Assembly: GCF_008704555.1 (NCBI RefSeq)
Contig: NZ_CP023702.1
Span: 2,728,001 to 2,792,000 of the forward strand
Reading direction: 5' to 3'
Origin: Streptomyces nitrosporeus
GTDB taxonomy: Bacteria; Actinomycetota; Actinomycetes; Streptomycetales; Streptomycetaceae
DNA length: 64,000 bases
Shown here piece after piece: positions 36,599-45,443 of this stretch (position 1 is its first letter; each line of letters opens with the position of its first letter). The position numbers and the translations under genes were made by a program. The notes beneath the pieces were generated by a model. That model did not search any database and had not been told where the DNA came from. It worked only from the letters and a program-made list of their open reading frames with translations.

Positions 36599-37300
36599 AT
36601 GTTCCTGACCCACCGCACCCCCCAGCTCCCCACCCCCGAGGAGGCCCTGCGCGGCCGTCCCGTCCCCGAGTTCCCGGTCCCGTCCCGCCACACGGTCCTC
36701 GGCAACCCGCTGACCGGCCCCTACCCCGAGGGCCTGGAGGTCGCGGACTTCGCACTGGGCTGTTTCTGGGGCGCCGAGCGCAAGTTCTGGCAGACCGAGG
36801 GCGTCTGGACGACCCTCGTCGGCTACCAGGGCGGTTACACCGAGAACCCGTCGTACGAGGAGACCTGCTCGGGCCTGACCGGCCACACCGAGGCGGTCCG
36901 CGTCGTCTTCGACCCCACGGTAGTCAGCTACGCCGACCTGCTGAAGCTGTTCTGGGAGTCCCACAACCCGACCCAGGGCTTCCGCCAGGGCAACGACGTC
37001 GGTACGCAGTACCGCTCGGCCATCTACACCCACTCCCCCGCCCAGGCGGAGGCCGCCGAGGCGTCCCGCGAGGCGTTCCAGAAGGTCCTGACCGGCGCGG
37101 GCCACGGCACCATCACCACCGAGATCCTCCCGGCCGAGGGCCGCACCTTCTACCCGGCGGAGCCGTACCACCAGCAGTACCTCGACAAGAACCCCGACGG
37201 CTACTGCGGCATCGGCGGCACGGGCGCCACCCTGGAATCCCCCTCCGAGACCAACTGGGGCCGCTCCTGCCCGACGGGCATCGCCCGCGCGGAGGGCTGA
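36599..37300 (+). CDS. msrA: Peptide methionine-(S)-S-oxide reductase MsrA
   Basis: A 233-residue MsrA. The catalytic motif GCFWGAE has its nucleophile at Cys55. Other conserved stretches are [41 protein letters not shown] and [15 protein letters not shown], whose Cys is the resolving residue. It repairs methionine-S-sulfoxide in proteins with thioredoxin. The ATG at 36599 follows GGAGGAGC. Full length for the actinobacterial form. Confidence 0.96.
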   Translation: MFLTHRTPQLPTPEEALRGRPVPEFPVPSRHTVLGNPLTGPYPEGLEVADFALGCFWGAERKFWQTEGVWTTLVGYQGGYTENPSYEETCSGLTGHTEAVRVVFDPTVVSYADLLKLFWESHNPTQGFRQGNDVGTQYRSAIYTHSPAQAEAAEASREAFQKVLTGAGHGTITTEILPAEGRTFYPAEPYHQQYLDKNPDGYCGIGGTGATLESPSETNWGRSCPTGIARAEG

Positions 37301-37334
37301 GCCCGGCCCGGCACACGAGCGGCTGACCCGGCTC

Positions 37335-37370
37335 CGGCAGGCCCACCGGCCCGCCGGGCCGGGCCTGCCG
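37335..37370 (+). terminator. msrA terminator
   Basis: Arms CGGCAGGCCC (37335-37344) and GGGCCTGCCG (37361-37370) with a further internally pairing GC-rich loop, 35 bases past the msrA stop. The remaining bases up to 37594 show no gene. Confidence 0.7.
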
Positions 37371-37594
37371 TGGAACACCCCGGCCGCCGCTCCTGACGGC
37401 GCGGCTGCCTGAACCCGCGCCGTCGCGGACGGCACGCGGCCTGGCGGCTCCGTGACGAGCCCCGGCCCCACCCGCATCCACCGCCCGGACGACGGCGGCG
37501 CGGACGCCACCCTCCCCGCTCCGGAGAACGGGGCCGCCTGCGTGCCCGCCTCCGCCACTCCGCCTTGCTGTCCGCCCACCCTTCGGGCCACTGA

Positions 37595-38116
37595 TCAGGA
37601 AGGGTCGTAGCCGTAGACCCGTTTCGCTTCCAGATGGAGCTCGTACGGGCCCCAGCAGTCCGCGGCGAGCGTGGCCGTCCGGGCGCCGCAGGGACAGGCG
37701 CGGTTGAGTCCGCCGTCTCCGGACGGTCCGCAGCATCCGCCGCTGTTTTCCCAGTCCGGCAGCGGCTGGAGACCGGACGCGTCCTCGGGGTGGATCACGA
37801 TGTTGTCGCGCGGCCCGGCGGAGATCATCGCCACCCCCTCGTCACTCCGCCAGGGCCCACGCGGCTGTGCGGGCCCGCCCTCCTCCTGGTCCGGGTGCGG
37901 CACGTACGGGGCGCCCCATGGTTCGGTCTCGATCGCGTAGTGCCCCCGCGGCATCGTGGCCGACGCCCGCCTGCTCCCCCTGTCCCGTTCTTCGGCGTCG
38001 GGCGCCGAGGGAACGGCGGGCAGCGGCGTCAGGTCCGGCGTGAGGCTTTCGCCGCACTTGGCACACAGGAAGACGGTCATGCTGCCGTTGTAGCCGCCGT
38101 GTACGTCCCGGCGCAT
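37595..38116 (-). CDS. Conserved hypothetical, Cys-rich (putative zinc-binding)
   Basis: A 173-residue protein. The N-terminus MRRDVHGGYNGSMTVFLCAK holds the first part of a CxxC pair (CAKCG). The C-terminus has GGCCGPSGDGGLNRACPCGA, another Cys cluster, suggesting zinc binding. I recognise the RDV-GGY-GSM-VFLCA-CG pattern as a streptomycete family without known function, often near genomic islands. That pattern is why I start at 38116; ATG 38080 is the alternative. Function unknown. Confidence 0.7.
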   Translation of the reverse strand: MRRDVHGGYNGSMTVFLCAKCGESLTPDLTPLPAVPSAPDAEERDRGSRRASATMPRGHYAIETEPWGAPYVPHPDQEEGGPAQPRGPWRSDEGVAMISAGPRDNIVIHPEDASGLQPLPDWENSGGCCGPSGDGGLNRACPCGARTATLAADCWGPYELHLEAKRVYGYDPS

Positions 38117-38234
38117 CCCCGATTCCGACCAGGAGGGCTGCTTTCCTGTTCTGGAAAGGCTCAGCGCTTGACCCCACCGCAACCGGCTCGGGAGCATCGA
38201 ACACGACAGGCATACGCCGACAAGTGGGGCGAGG

Positions 38235-38441
38235 ATGCTGCGGAAGCTGTCCGGTGACCCGGAATGCAGGAACGGAACGTGCCCGACGCTGTGGGGCACC
38301 GAGGACGCCGGGGACTACGTGGTCCAGGGCTACGTCATCACCGACCCCGAGCGGCTGGCCCAGCTCGACCTGCCCGAAGGCGAGACCGCCGTCGTGGTCC
38401 CGGCCGCGGTGCTGGAGGAGTACTTCCGTGCTCGACGGTGA
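38235..38441 (+). CDS. Small conserved protein upstream of DUF6879 gene
   Basis: A 68-residue protein reading MLRKLSGDPECRNGTCPTLW, then TEDAGDYVVQGYVITDPE. Small proteins of this pattern typically precede DUF6879 genes in streptomycetes. It overlaps the next gene by 14 bases, indicating translational coupling. Function unknown. Confidence 0.8.
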   Translation: MLRKLSGDPECRNGTCPTLWGTEDAGDYVVQGYVITDPERLAQLDLPEGETAVVVPAAVLEEYFRARR

Positions 38442-38937
38442 GGAGTTCGGCCGTCTCTTCGAGACCTTCGAGCGGACCGCCTTCCGCCTGGAGACGCTGT
38501 CCGTCTACAGCGTGGAGCAGGAGCGCGAGGAGTTCGAACGCTTCCTGGCCGGCGGGGACATGGGCCCTGACTGGGACGACAACCCATGGGTGCGGTCCAT
38601 GACCGACAAGGGCAAGCAGGTCTCACGCGTCCACGTGCTCAGGTCTCCGTTGACCGACTACCTGCGGTACGAACTGGCCGCCTACCCGGGCAACATCGCG
38701 GCCGGCGAGACCATCGGCATCATCGACCGGGCCGACCAGGAAGTGGCCGGCCTGCCCGACCACGACTTCTGGCTGTTCGACGACCAGGACGTGTACCGGA
38801 TGCACTACACGCCCGAAGGCGCGTTCATCGGCGCCGGTCTGCTTCCTGCCCACCGCCTTGCCGAGTATCAGGACTACCGGGACCGCGCCTTGGCCGAAGC
38901 GGTGCCGTTCGCGGACTACTGGGAGCGGCACCACTGA
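38428..38937 (+). CDS. DUF6879 family protein
   Basis: A 169-residue soluble protein with the DUF6879 pattern: FGRLFETFERTAFRLETLSV near the N-terminus, then VHVLRSPLTDYLRYELAAYP and DHDFWLFDDQDVYRMHY. The GTG at 38428 lies inside the preceding small gene. The stop TGA at 38935-38937 overlaps the CTG at which the XRE reading frame opens. Small gene/DUF6879/XRE/DUF397 is a recurrent streptomycete cassette of unsettled function. Confidence 0.85.
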   Translation: MLDGEEFGRLFETFERTAFRLETLSVYSVEQEREEFERFLAGGDMGPDWDDNPWVRSMTDKGKQVSRVHVLRSPLTDYLRYELAAYPGNIAAGETIGIIDRADQEVAGLPDHDFWLFDDQDVYRMHYTPEGAFIGAGLLPAHRLAEYQDYRDRALAEAVPFADYWERHH

Positions 38938-39767
38938 GCACAGACTCGATCGGAAAAGCCCTGAGGGCGCTGCGCGACGCATCCGGACTCACGGGTGACA
39001 CGGTGGCCCGCAGGGCTTCCATGTCCGCCGGGAAGCTCTCGAAGATCGAGACGGGCAAGGTACGGCCGACCGTCCAGGACGTGGACCTGTTCATCACCGC
39101 CATAGGCGTGAGCGAGGAGGTCAAGGAAGAGTTCCTGACAGCCGCCCGCGCCGAAGCCACCGAGGCCACCGCGTGGCGCCTGCTGCGCCGCACGGGCCCG
39201 TGGAAGCACCAGAAGACCATCCGGGCCATCGAGGCCGGCACAACCGCACTCAGGCTCTTTCAGGGCCAGCTCGTTCCCGGGCTCCTCCAGACGTCCGAGT
39301 ACGCCTCCGCCGTCATCTCCCTGCCTCCGTCCCTGCCGGAGGAGACCAGGGCCAAGACCGTGGCTGCCCGCCTCGAACGGCAGTCCGTCCTGTACGAGCC
39401 GGGCAGGTCATTCCACTTCCTGATCTGCGAGCACGTACTCCGGTGACGCATCAGCGAACCTGTGGTCATGGCGCTCCAGCTGGACCGGCTCGTGTCCGTG
39501 TCCCGGCTGCCCAATGTCTCGCTGGGTCTCGTCCCGTCCGACCGCCGGATGCCGGACTTCCCCATGACCTGCTTCAGCCTGCACGACGACCGGCTCGTCA
39601 TCGTGGAGACGTTCCACTCCGAGGTCACCACCCGTGACCCGAAGGACGTCCAGCTCTACCTCGACACCTTCGAACGGTTCAGCGCGGTGGCTGTCTACGG
39701 AGACGCCATGAGAGCCCTGGTCGAGGGCGCGCGGGACGGATTCTTGCCCCAACGGGAAAGCTCCTAG
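38934..39767 (+). pseudogene. XRE/DUF5753 regulator interrupted by in-frame TGA
   Basis: An N-terminal XRE helix-turn-helix (about 1-65; LTGDTVARRASMSAGKLSKI) is followed by the DUF5753 domain (FQGQLVPGLLQTSEYASAVI). The frame stops at TGA 39444-39446 in HVLR-stop-RISEPVVMALQL, then continues uninterrupted to TAG 39767. Homologues usually read LRWR here, so TGG to TGA is the simplest explanation. No ATG, GTG or TTG start fits: the frame begins at CTG (38934) overlapping the preceding stop. A truncated 170-residue product retaining the helix-turn-helix could still be made. Confidence 0.85.
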
Positions 39768-40293
39768 AACAAGTTGCTCACCGGGTGAAGCATCAGCGGT
39801 GCCGACACCCGAGGGAGGTAATCCCAGTGAGCAGTCCCAGCACCACGATGGGCCCACCGGTCCAATCGTCCCCTCCCCCACACCGCCTGCACCTGTGCCG
39901 GGCAGCGGTGTCCGCGCCGCCCGGCGAAGCAACACACAGCGGCGTTCGGCACCGGGGACCTGTCCGCCGTCTCGGACTGCAGCGTCGAGCCGGCCGCGCC
40001 CCCCAGAAAAGCACTCTGGGGGGCGGTAGTGGACGTGCAGACCTGGAGAGACGGACGTACAGCAGCTTTGAGCGCCTCCGATGCCATGCACGAAGCACCT
40101 CGGCCTCCCCGGGCCTTCCGGAGAGCGCCTACGCGGCGATACGTCCGCAGGTGACCTCCGAGGCGAGCCGCTCGTGTACCTGGGCCAGGTCTCCGCTGCT
40201 CACGTCGGGCAGATCGCAGAGGCACTGCGAGTCCCCCGGACACACCCCGAGCGGCACAGCGGTGCCCATCCCATCTGAATCAAGGAGGACCAG
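39768..40293. other. 526-bp region without a clear gene
   Basis: Possible starts exist (GTG 39827 behind GGGAGGT; ATG 40081), but the products are Arg/Pro/Ser-rich and lack the genomic codon bias. The 65-residue frame from 40081 has GEPLVYLGQVSAAHVGQIAE, which looks protein-like and may be a fragment of a decayed gene. Homologous cassettes often carry an ATP-binding regulator here; I could not recognise its remnant. Confidence 0.5.
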
Positions 40294-40518
40294 ATGACCG
40301 ACCTGTACGGGCTCGACATCTCCGGAGCCCACTTCAGCAGGGTGTGTGGAGGTAACACCCACCCGGACGGCGAGGCGTGTGTGACGCTCGCGAGGATCGG
40401 GCCGGACGCATGGGCTGTGGGTGACAGCAAGCGCCCGGACGCCGAGCCGCTGCGCTTCACCACGGCCGAGCTGGACGCGGCGGGCATCGACCCCGCCCGA
40501 TTCGACCTCTCCGCCTGA
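40294..40518 (+). CDS. DUF397 domain protein
   Basis: A 74-residue protein with the DUF397 pattern: MTDLYGLDISGAHFSRVCGG, then GEACVTLARI, AVGDSKRPDAEPLRFTTAEL. In the family the strand reads VA..DSK.P.GP.L.F. DUF397 proteins pair with XRE/DUF5753 regulators in streptomycetes (WhiJ-like, Scr1/Scr2-like pairs, from memory) and are thought to antagonise them. Strong AAGGAGGACC ribosome site. Here the nearby XRE partner is interrupted. Confidence 0.9.
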   Translation: MTDLYGLDISGAHFSRVCGGNTHPDGEACVTLARIGPDAWAVGDSKRPDAEPLRFTTAELDAAGIDPARFDLSA

Positions 40519-40598
40519 TCCACCGCACCACCCGAGCTGACGGTCCTGCCCTCACGCCGACGGGCGGGGCCGTCGTCATCTCCCAGAACGGAGCAGCG

Positions 40599-41069
40599 GT
40601 GCACCACCACGGTTACGCATGGGCGGGGGAGAAGAAGACGTTCGACAGGGAGAGCGTCCGCAGACCGCCCGACCAAGCTCCGGCGGCGACCAGTGAGCAA
40701 GAGGTACACGACCGGTACCGGGAAGCCGTGGCAGTCTTCCCGACCACCGGCCTCCCTCCGGTCCAGACGGCGCACTGGCTGATGAAACCGCCCTCGATGA
40801 TCCGAGGGACTTGGGAGGAGCCCGAGGAGGCCGGCAAGTGGCTGGGCCTCCAGCTCGCAGAGTTCGCACCCCGCTTCGCCTCTGAGCAGGATCGAGAAGT
40901 GACCAGGCTGGTTCTCCTGGTGAAGAGTGCGGTCGAGCGGCTGGCGTGGGGAGGAGACGTATCCCTCGGCCACTACCTGAAGGGCACTGTCTTCCACTCC
41001 GTCGCCCTTGTGACGTGCTCGCCGAACCGCTCCGCTCCGGACCTCCCCTGCCCGGTAGGACGTGCATGA
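40599..41069 (+). CDS. Conserved hypothetical protein
   Basis: A 156-residue soluble protein beginning (from GTG) VHHHGYAWAGEKKTFD, with TGLPPVQTAHWLMKPPSMIR and VSLGHYLKGTVFHSVALVTC. I recognise it as a streptomycete family of unknown function. The start has only a weak purine-rich site (GGAGCAGC). It lies between DUF397 and a frameshifted gene in the same direction. Confidence 0.7.
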   Translation: MHHHGYAWAGEKKTFDRESVRRPPDQAPAATSEQEVHDRYREAVAVFPTTGLPPVQTAHWLMKPPSMIRGTWEEPEEAGKWLGLQLAEFAPRFASEQDREVTRLVLLVKSAVERLAWGGDVSLGHYLKGTVFHSVALVTCSPNRSAPDLPCPVGRA

Positions 41070-41132
41070 CAGCGGCCCCGGCGTATACCGAGGGCCTGCC
41101 TGCGTACGGCAACCTCCGAGAGGAGCACCATC

Positions 41133-41833
41133 ATGAGTACCACTGTGGAACGTCGTGGGCTCGGCCGCTTCTTGGCCGTCGCTGGGCAGCAGTTCGCCGA
41201 CGGCGGGTCATCTGCCGAGATGTTCTCCCAGGCTGTGGACGCCGCATGGCACCGGATGCTCGGCACCCCCGAGTACGCGGCCTTCAGTACCGAACACGCC
41301 GACACCGTCCTGGGACACCGCACGATGAGCGGGACCGGACCGATCGGCTGGGTGGTCTCGTACGAGAAGACATACGGGCTGCTGCCCGAAATCTGGTCCA
41401 CCGGCCGCGCGGAGTCCTGCGGTACGAAAACATCGTCGTTCTGGGGGAGATCCCCGGCCTCCGGCACCGCGACCTGCTGATGTGGCCGCACTGGGTCCTC
41501 AAGAACCTGTACGGGCCTGTCGGGCTCATGTTCGGCAAGTTCTACGCGGGCGAGGAGGAGAACACGCAGGCCGGCAAGCGCATCCCGGTCGCCCCGGTTT
41601 CGTTCCTCCCCGTGAGAGCCGCGATCCACCGACGCGATCCACAGTTCCTCCGCGCGACCCCCGGCCTGGCCGCTGCACTCGCAGTGGCCAACGATGACGG
41701 CCGCAACGTCTTCGAGCAACTCCCGTACGAATGGCAGGAGATTCGCACATGGGCGAAGCGTTCCCTCCCCCCGGTGAAGCCGTCGATTTCCTCAAGGACC
41801 ACATCGGCGAGCCCCTCACGAGTCGGCTCCTGA
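41133..41833 (+). pseudogene. Frameshifted conserved hypothetical gene
   Basis: The ATG at 41133 (AGAGGAGC site) opens a frame encoding GLGRFLAVAGQQFADGGSSA through YGLLPEIWSTGR, then turns to nonsense and stops at 41480. From about 41405 another frame continues the protein logically: YENIVVLGEIPGLRHRDLLM, then KNLYGPVGLMFGKFYAGEEE and FLPVRAAIHRRDP, to a stop at 41833. A net -1 (or +2) shift near 41395-41412, perhaps with a small deletion, explains this. The C-terminal end runs into the start of the next gene. Confidence 0.8.
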
Positions 41834-42642
41834 GCGACCGCCGCGGCTCGCGAGCCTGGAAAATCGAGGCCCCCAGAGGCACCGTCGCGTTGAAGGCGAA
41901 CGCCCCGGACGCCCACACCGGCCGTGACAAGGCCGCCGAAATAGCCCAGGAGGACGATCACCTCGTCCGTCTCATCTCCGTGGGCGCCCTCCCCCCTGAC
42001 TACCGGTTCGGCGCCGGAACCTGGGAGGACGGAAGGTGGCTCGCTGTGCGATGGATCGACGGCATCCCTGTGTGGCGCGCGTTCGCCCCCGCACGCGAAT
42101 CCGAAGGTGATCACACCGCCGTGCGTCCCTGGCTTCTGGGCATTGCCCGGACGTGGGCCGAGCAGCTGGCGCGGATGCACACCGCCGGGTGGGCGCACGC
42201 AGACGTCCAGCCCACCAACACCCTGATCACGAAGACCGGCACCGCAGCGGTCATCGACTACGCCCTCGCCTGCGGCCCCGGTAACCAGCCCCGTCTCCCC
42301 TATCGAGGCGCGCTCACTCACACCACCGCCCCCGAAATCGCGGACGTCGTCCTCTCCACAACCGCCGACACCCACATCCGGGTGAAACCGTCGGCCGACA
42401 TCTGGGCACTGGGCGCGTCACTGTTCTGGTGCTGGACGGGACACCGACCGTTTCCCTACGAAGACGGCGTCCCGCGCAGGGACAAACTCAAGACCATCGC
42501 GAAGGCCGTCCTTCTCCCGCTCGATGACGTTCGCCCCTGGGGGTTCCCTGAGTTCGAGAAAGTGATCCGCGCATGCCTGACACCGGTGCCGGAGGACCGG
42601 CCGTCCGCCACCGACCTGGCTGCCCTTCTCACCACCCCATGA
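41749..42642 (+). CDS. Protein kinase-like phosphotransferase
   Basis: A 297-residue protein with an abbreviated protein-kinase fold. A Lys in GTVALK serves strand 3, the catalytic loop is HADVQPTN (His150, Asp152, Asn157), metal-binding Asp sits in VIDYALA (DY in place of DF), and TTAPEIA corresponds to APE. The C-lobe ends with PEDRPSATDLAALL, as in Ser/Thr kinases. The ATG at 41749 follows AGGAG; ATG 41731 is in frame. Its stop overlaps the GNAT start by four bases. The substrate may be protein or a small molecule. Confidence 0.8.
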   Translation: MGEAFPPPGEAVDFLKDHIGEPLTSRLLSDRRGSRAWKIEAPRGTVALKANAPDAHTGRDKAAEIAQEDDHLVRLISVGALPPDYRFGAGTWEDGRWLAVRWIDGIPVWRAFAPARESEGDHTAVRPWLLGIARTWAEQLARMHTAGWAHADVQPTNTLITKTGTAAVIDYALACGPGNQPRLPYRGALTHTTAPEIADVVLSTTADTHIRVKPSADIWALGASLFWCWTGHRPFPYEDGVPRRDKLKTIAKAVLLPLDDVRPWGFPEFEKVIRACLTPVPEDRPSATDLAALLTTP

Positions 42643-43104
42643 ACGTACTCCGGTACCTCACGTCCAACGATGCCCCGGCCATCCGCCACGTCTACAGCGG
42701 AGCCGCCTCCACGTTCCTTGGACGCTCCGCGATGACCACTCAGGAGGCCGGCGATTACGTGATGCGTGTGCGCGAATGGGCCACAGCCGATCCTGTTGAG
42801 CAATACGTCCTTGGTGTGGACATCGCCGGGGACCTGGTCGGCGTCGTCAAGCTCGGCCATCGTCCCAACGGTCATGGCCGGGTGAGCTACGCCCTGCGCG
42901 AGGACTGCTGGGGGCAGGGTCACGCAACGAGGGCCGTCAGGGAACTTGTCGCCTTCGCCTTCGCCACCCGTCGGCCTTGACTCTCTCGGCGCCAGACACC
43001 ATCCCGACGACCCCGCCTCGGGCCGGGTGCTGATGAAGACGGGATTCACCCGGCTCGGAGCAGAGAAGGGGATGACCGAGTACTACCTGGCTGCGATGCC
43101 GTGA
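42639..43104 (+). pseudogene. Frameshifted GNAT acetyltransferase
   Basis: The ATG at 42639 overlaps the kinase stop (ATGA). The first frame has the GNAT core: VVKLGHRPNGHGRVSYALRE, DCWGQGHATRAVRELVAFAF, the acetyl-CoA loop. It stops at 42980. A +1 shift near 42974 restores GLDSLGARHHPDDPASGRVL, MKTGFTRLG and TEYYLAAMP to the TGA at 43104, the expected end of a GNAT. A mutation or assembly error is likely. Confidence 0.85.
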
Positions 43105-43185
43105 GGGCGGGGAGGAGACCGCACCCGGCGAGGCAGGGGCGCCCTGGCCAGGCCCGTCCCACGACCGGGGCACCGGTTGGCAGGC

Positions 43186-43335
43186 AGGGACGTCCCCGCG
43201 TGCGCGGGGAGCAGGGGGAGGGCCCGAGCTGCGGGCACCCCGCCCTGGGGTCATCCCCGCATGCGCGGGGAGCAGGTTGGTGGCGGCCTCGGCGTCGGCG
43301 ATCTGCCGGGGTCATCCCGCATGCGCGGGGAGCAG
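43186..43335 (-). CRISPR. Orphan type I-E CRISPR mini-array (3 repeats, 2 spacers)
   Basis: Repeats at 43186-43214, 43247-43275 and 43308-43335 share CCCCGC, a short loop and GCGGGGAGCAG (hairpin CCCCGC/GCGGGG), with exact 61-bp spacing of the first two and 32-base spacers at 43215-43246 and 43276-43307. This matches the actinobacterial I-E repeat (minus-strand form CTGCTCCCCGCGCATGCGGG...). The leftmost repeat is the most diverged, as expected for the leader-distal end, and the AT-richer leader-like sequence lies to the right (43336-43400), so transcription is leftward. The right repeat lacks one C. No cas gene is in the window. Confidence 0.85.
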
Positions 43336-43498
43336 TCTATTTGACCTGCGGGTTTATCCGGCGGAAGCAGCGGTTTCTACCAACTTCACCGACTCGGACA
43401 TTTCGCACCTACCTCCCAGGAGGCACAGGGAAGCCGCCAAGCACACCCCCTTGCCCCCGGCCCAGGTTAGGCCCTCACCCCACCACCGAGAACACCGT

Positions 43499-44749
43499 TC
43501 ACGTACTGACGAGGCGCTGCGCCTCCACAGCCGCGACCCGCTCCCGCCACGGAACATGCCGATAGACATCATCATCGTCATCCACCACAGGCCCCACAGA
43601 CAGCCCCGGCGGCCCGGACAGCGAAGACAGCACCAGCGGCCCGGACGGCGAAGGCGCAGGAACAGCCGCACCCGTCCCGCCCGCCGCCGCCTCTTCCGCC
43701 AACTGGACGGCCCGCTTCCGCTCCCAGACCTCCCAGGCCACCTGACGACGGCAAGGCCCGCAGTGGGTGTCCCCCTCACCACCCCGGAAGACATGCTCAT
43801 CCCCCGGACCCTGACACGTCACCCACCCCGCCTGAAGCGGCAGTTGAACACCCCCACCCGCCGGCTCCACTCCCACCGCACCAACGTCCCCGAAGCCCCC
43901 AGCCCCCGCCCCTCCGGAACGCGTCAGGCCGAGAGGGCGGGCCGGAGCCTCCGGCAGCTTCTGCACCAACCGCCACCGCACGAACCCCACCGCCGAACGC
44001 ACCCCCGCAGACGGCATATCACTGCCCAGCACCCGGCACATCTCCTCCGCCGTGACACCCCGCCGCAACCACTCCGCAGCCAGCCTCACCAGCTTGCGGA
44101 CCTCCCCCACACCCAACCGCAACACCTGATTGACACGCCGCAAACCCAGCAAAGCACGCTCAGCCTCAGCCTCCTCCGCACTCCACGGACCCATCTCCAC
44201 CACCGAACCCGAACCCGGCCCCGGCCCCGGCCCCGGCCCCACCGCTGACTCCGGCTCCGGCTTCGTCGAAGTGGTTTCGGTGGGTGGGTGGGGAGAGTTC
44301 TTCTCCCGTTCTTCGTCTACCGGTGTATAGCCACCGGCCACCCGGCCTCCCGGCCCACCGACCGTCGGATTCCGCTCACCCGGAAACACCTCACCCACGT
44401 CGGCAATCACCACCCCGGCCCCCGCCGCCCGCAGCTCCGACGCCTCCGCGGGATCCAGCGCCACATTGGCCAGCAACTGCTCGGTCACCCAATGACCCCG
44501 CTCGTCCTGCCGCTGCCACTCATGCAGATGACCGTGCACGACCAGCAGCTTCTTCGCCTTCTGATACGCCCGGCCCATGATCCCCAGCTTCCGCGCATGC
44601 TCACTGAGCGCCACAGCACGGCGTTCAGCGGGGAGCCCCTGCACATACAGAAGAAGAATCTTCGCGTCACTGCTCAAACGCGGGGTACGCACAAGGTCGT
44701 TCGCGGCCTTCGTATAGGCGCGAGACAGCGCGGTAGCATGCCAAAGCAT
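43499..44749 (-). CDS. Winged-helix protein with Cys-rich C-terminus
   Basis: A 416-residue protein. An N-terminal helix-turn-helix part (about 1-100) has YTKAANDLVRTPRLSSDAKI, then LLLYVQGLPAERRAVALSEH and LVVHGHLHEWQRQDERGHWV, a pattern seen in streptomycete plasmid/island replication-like or regulatory proteins. A Gly/Pro-rich linker (with Gly-Pro repeats near residue 172) precedes a helical region (about 190-265). A C-terminal Cys/His set, CQGPGDEHVF...CGPC, may bind zinc. AAGGA ribosome site. Function not established. Confidence 0.75.
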   Translation of the reverse strand: MLWHATALSRAYTKAANDLVRTPRLSSDAKILLLYVQGLPAERRAVALSEHARKLGIMGRAYQKAKKLLVVHGHLHEWQRQDERGHWVTEQLLANVALDPAEASELRAAGAGVVIADVGEVFPGERNPTVGGPGGRVAGGYTPVDEEREKNSPHPPTETTSTKPEPESAVGPGPGPGPGSGSVVEMGPWSAEEAEAERALLGLRRVNQVLRLGVGEVRKLVRLAAEWLRRGVTAEEMCRVLGSDMPSAGVRSAVGFVRWRLVQKLPEAPARPLGLTRSGGAGAGGFGDVGAVGVEPAGGGVQLPLQAGWVTCQGPGDEHVFRGGEGDTHCGPCRRQVAWEVWERKRAVQLAEEAAAGGTGAAVPAPSPSGPLVLSSLSGPPGLSVGPVVDDDDDVYRHVPWRERVAAVEAQRLVST

Positions 44750-45443
44750 CCCGGTGGTTCCTTCGTAGAGGTAGTGCCCACTGGCGGTGAAGGTCCTCGG
44801 GCTGTGCTCCTACACACGTCCGGGGACCGCTCCGTATACGCGCACACATGCGCACGGAGCGTGATGACCCGCTTACCGTAACGCAGCCGAAAAGCCACAC
44901 TCGCCACACAGCGGAAACATCAGCCATAAGGGTGGTTTTTGCTGAAACGCGACAACGCCCTGAGATATCGGCGCAGGCTCGCCCCAGTTCGATCGACGGT
45001 GTTCGAACCGTCCGGAGCGCCATACGAGTTGAGGAATACAGCGCGCCTGCCGCACGGGATCACGGTGACAACCATCGAATGAGTCGATTCCAGAGCTGCC
45101 CGACTTCGTATGAGCCGCGCCCACAGGCCGGCAGGGCCTCGTGCCCACCTTGATGCCGGTGTCTTCATCGAGGTCGTCAAAGGTGCGGCAGGCGTGGGAG
45201 GCCGCCGCGGAGAGGTGAAGCTGACCGATCAGCGTCACAGCCGTCACGCTCGCGGCGCCACGCCGGCACGGCCCGCCCATTCCTCCGGACCCGCGTAGGG
45301 GCCGCCGTGCCGCCGAACCGGTGAGCCTCCGTGCCGGGCGGCGCGGGTCCGTGGCGGGACGCGGGTGGCGTCCCAGACTGCTGGCGCAGGCCGGGCTCCC
45401 TGGGGTGTCCGGCATCGGGCCCGGAACCTTCGGAGGCAGCACC
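44750..45443. other. 694-bp intergenic region, relatively AT-rich
   Basis: No credible protein was found. The stretch 44820-45110 is clearly lower in GC than the genome average and holds the inverted repeat at 44828-44861, probably the promoter of the winged-helix gene. 45150-45440 is GC-rich leader sequence of the alcohol dehydrogenase. Confidence 0.55.
44828..44861. promoter_or_regulatory. Inverted repeat upstream of winged-helix gene
   Basis: Arms CGCTCCGT (44828-44835) and ACGGAGCG (44854-44861) are perfect complements. A nested GCGC...GCGC pair sits between them. It lies 79-112 bp upstream of the winged-helix gene start and could be its operator. Confidence 0.4.

Noticed and set aside
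39764..40243. Open frames on both strands between the XRE and DUF397 genes
   Set aside because: No coherent codon bias or domain; listed as a gene-poor region instead.
43105..43185. Fourth CRISPR repeat to the left of the array
   Set aside because: The position one period to the left (about 43125-43153) shows no match to the repeat.
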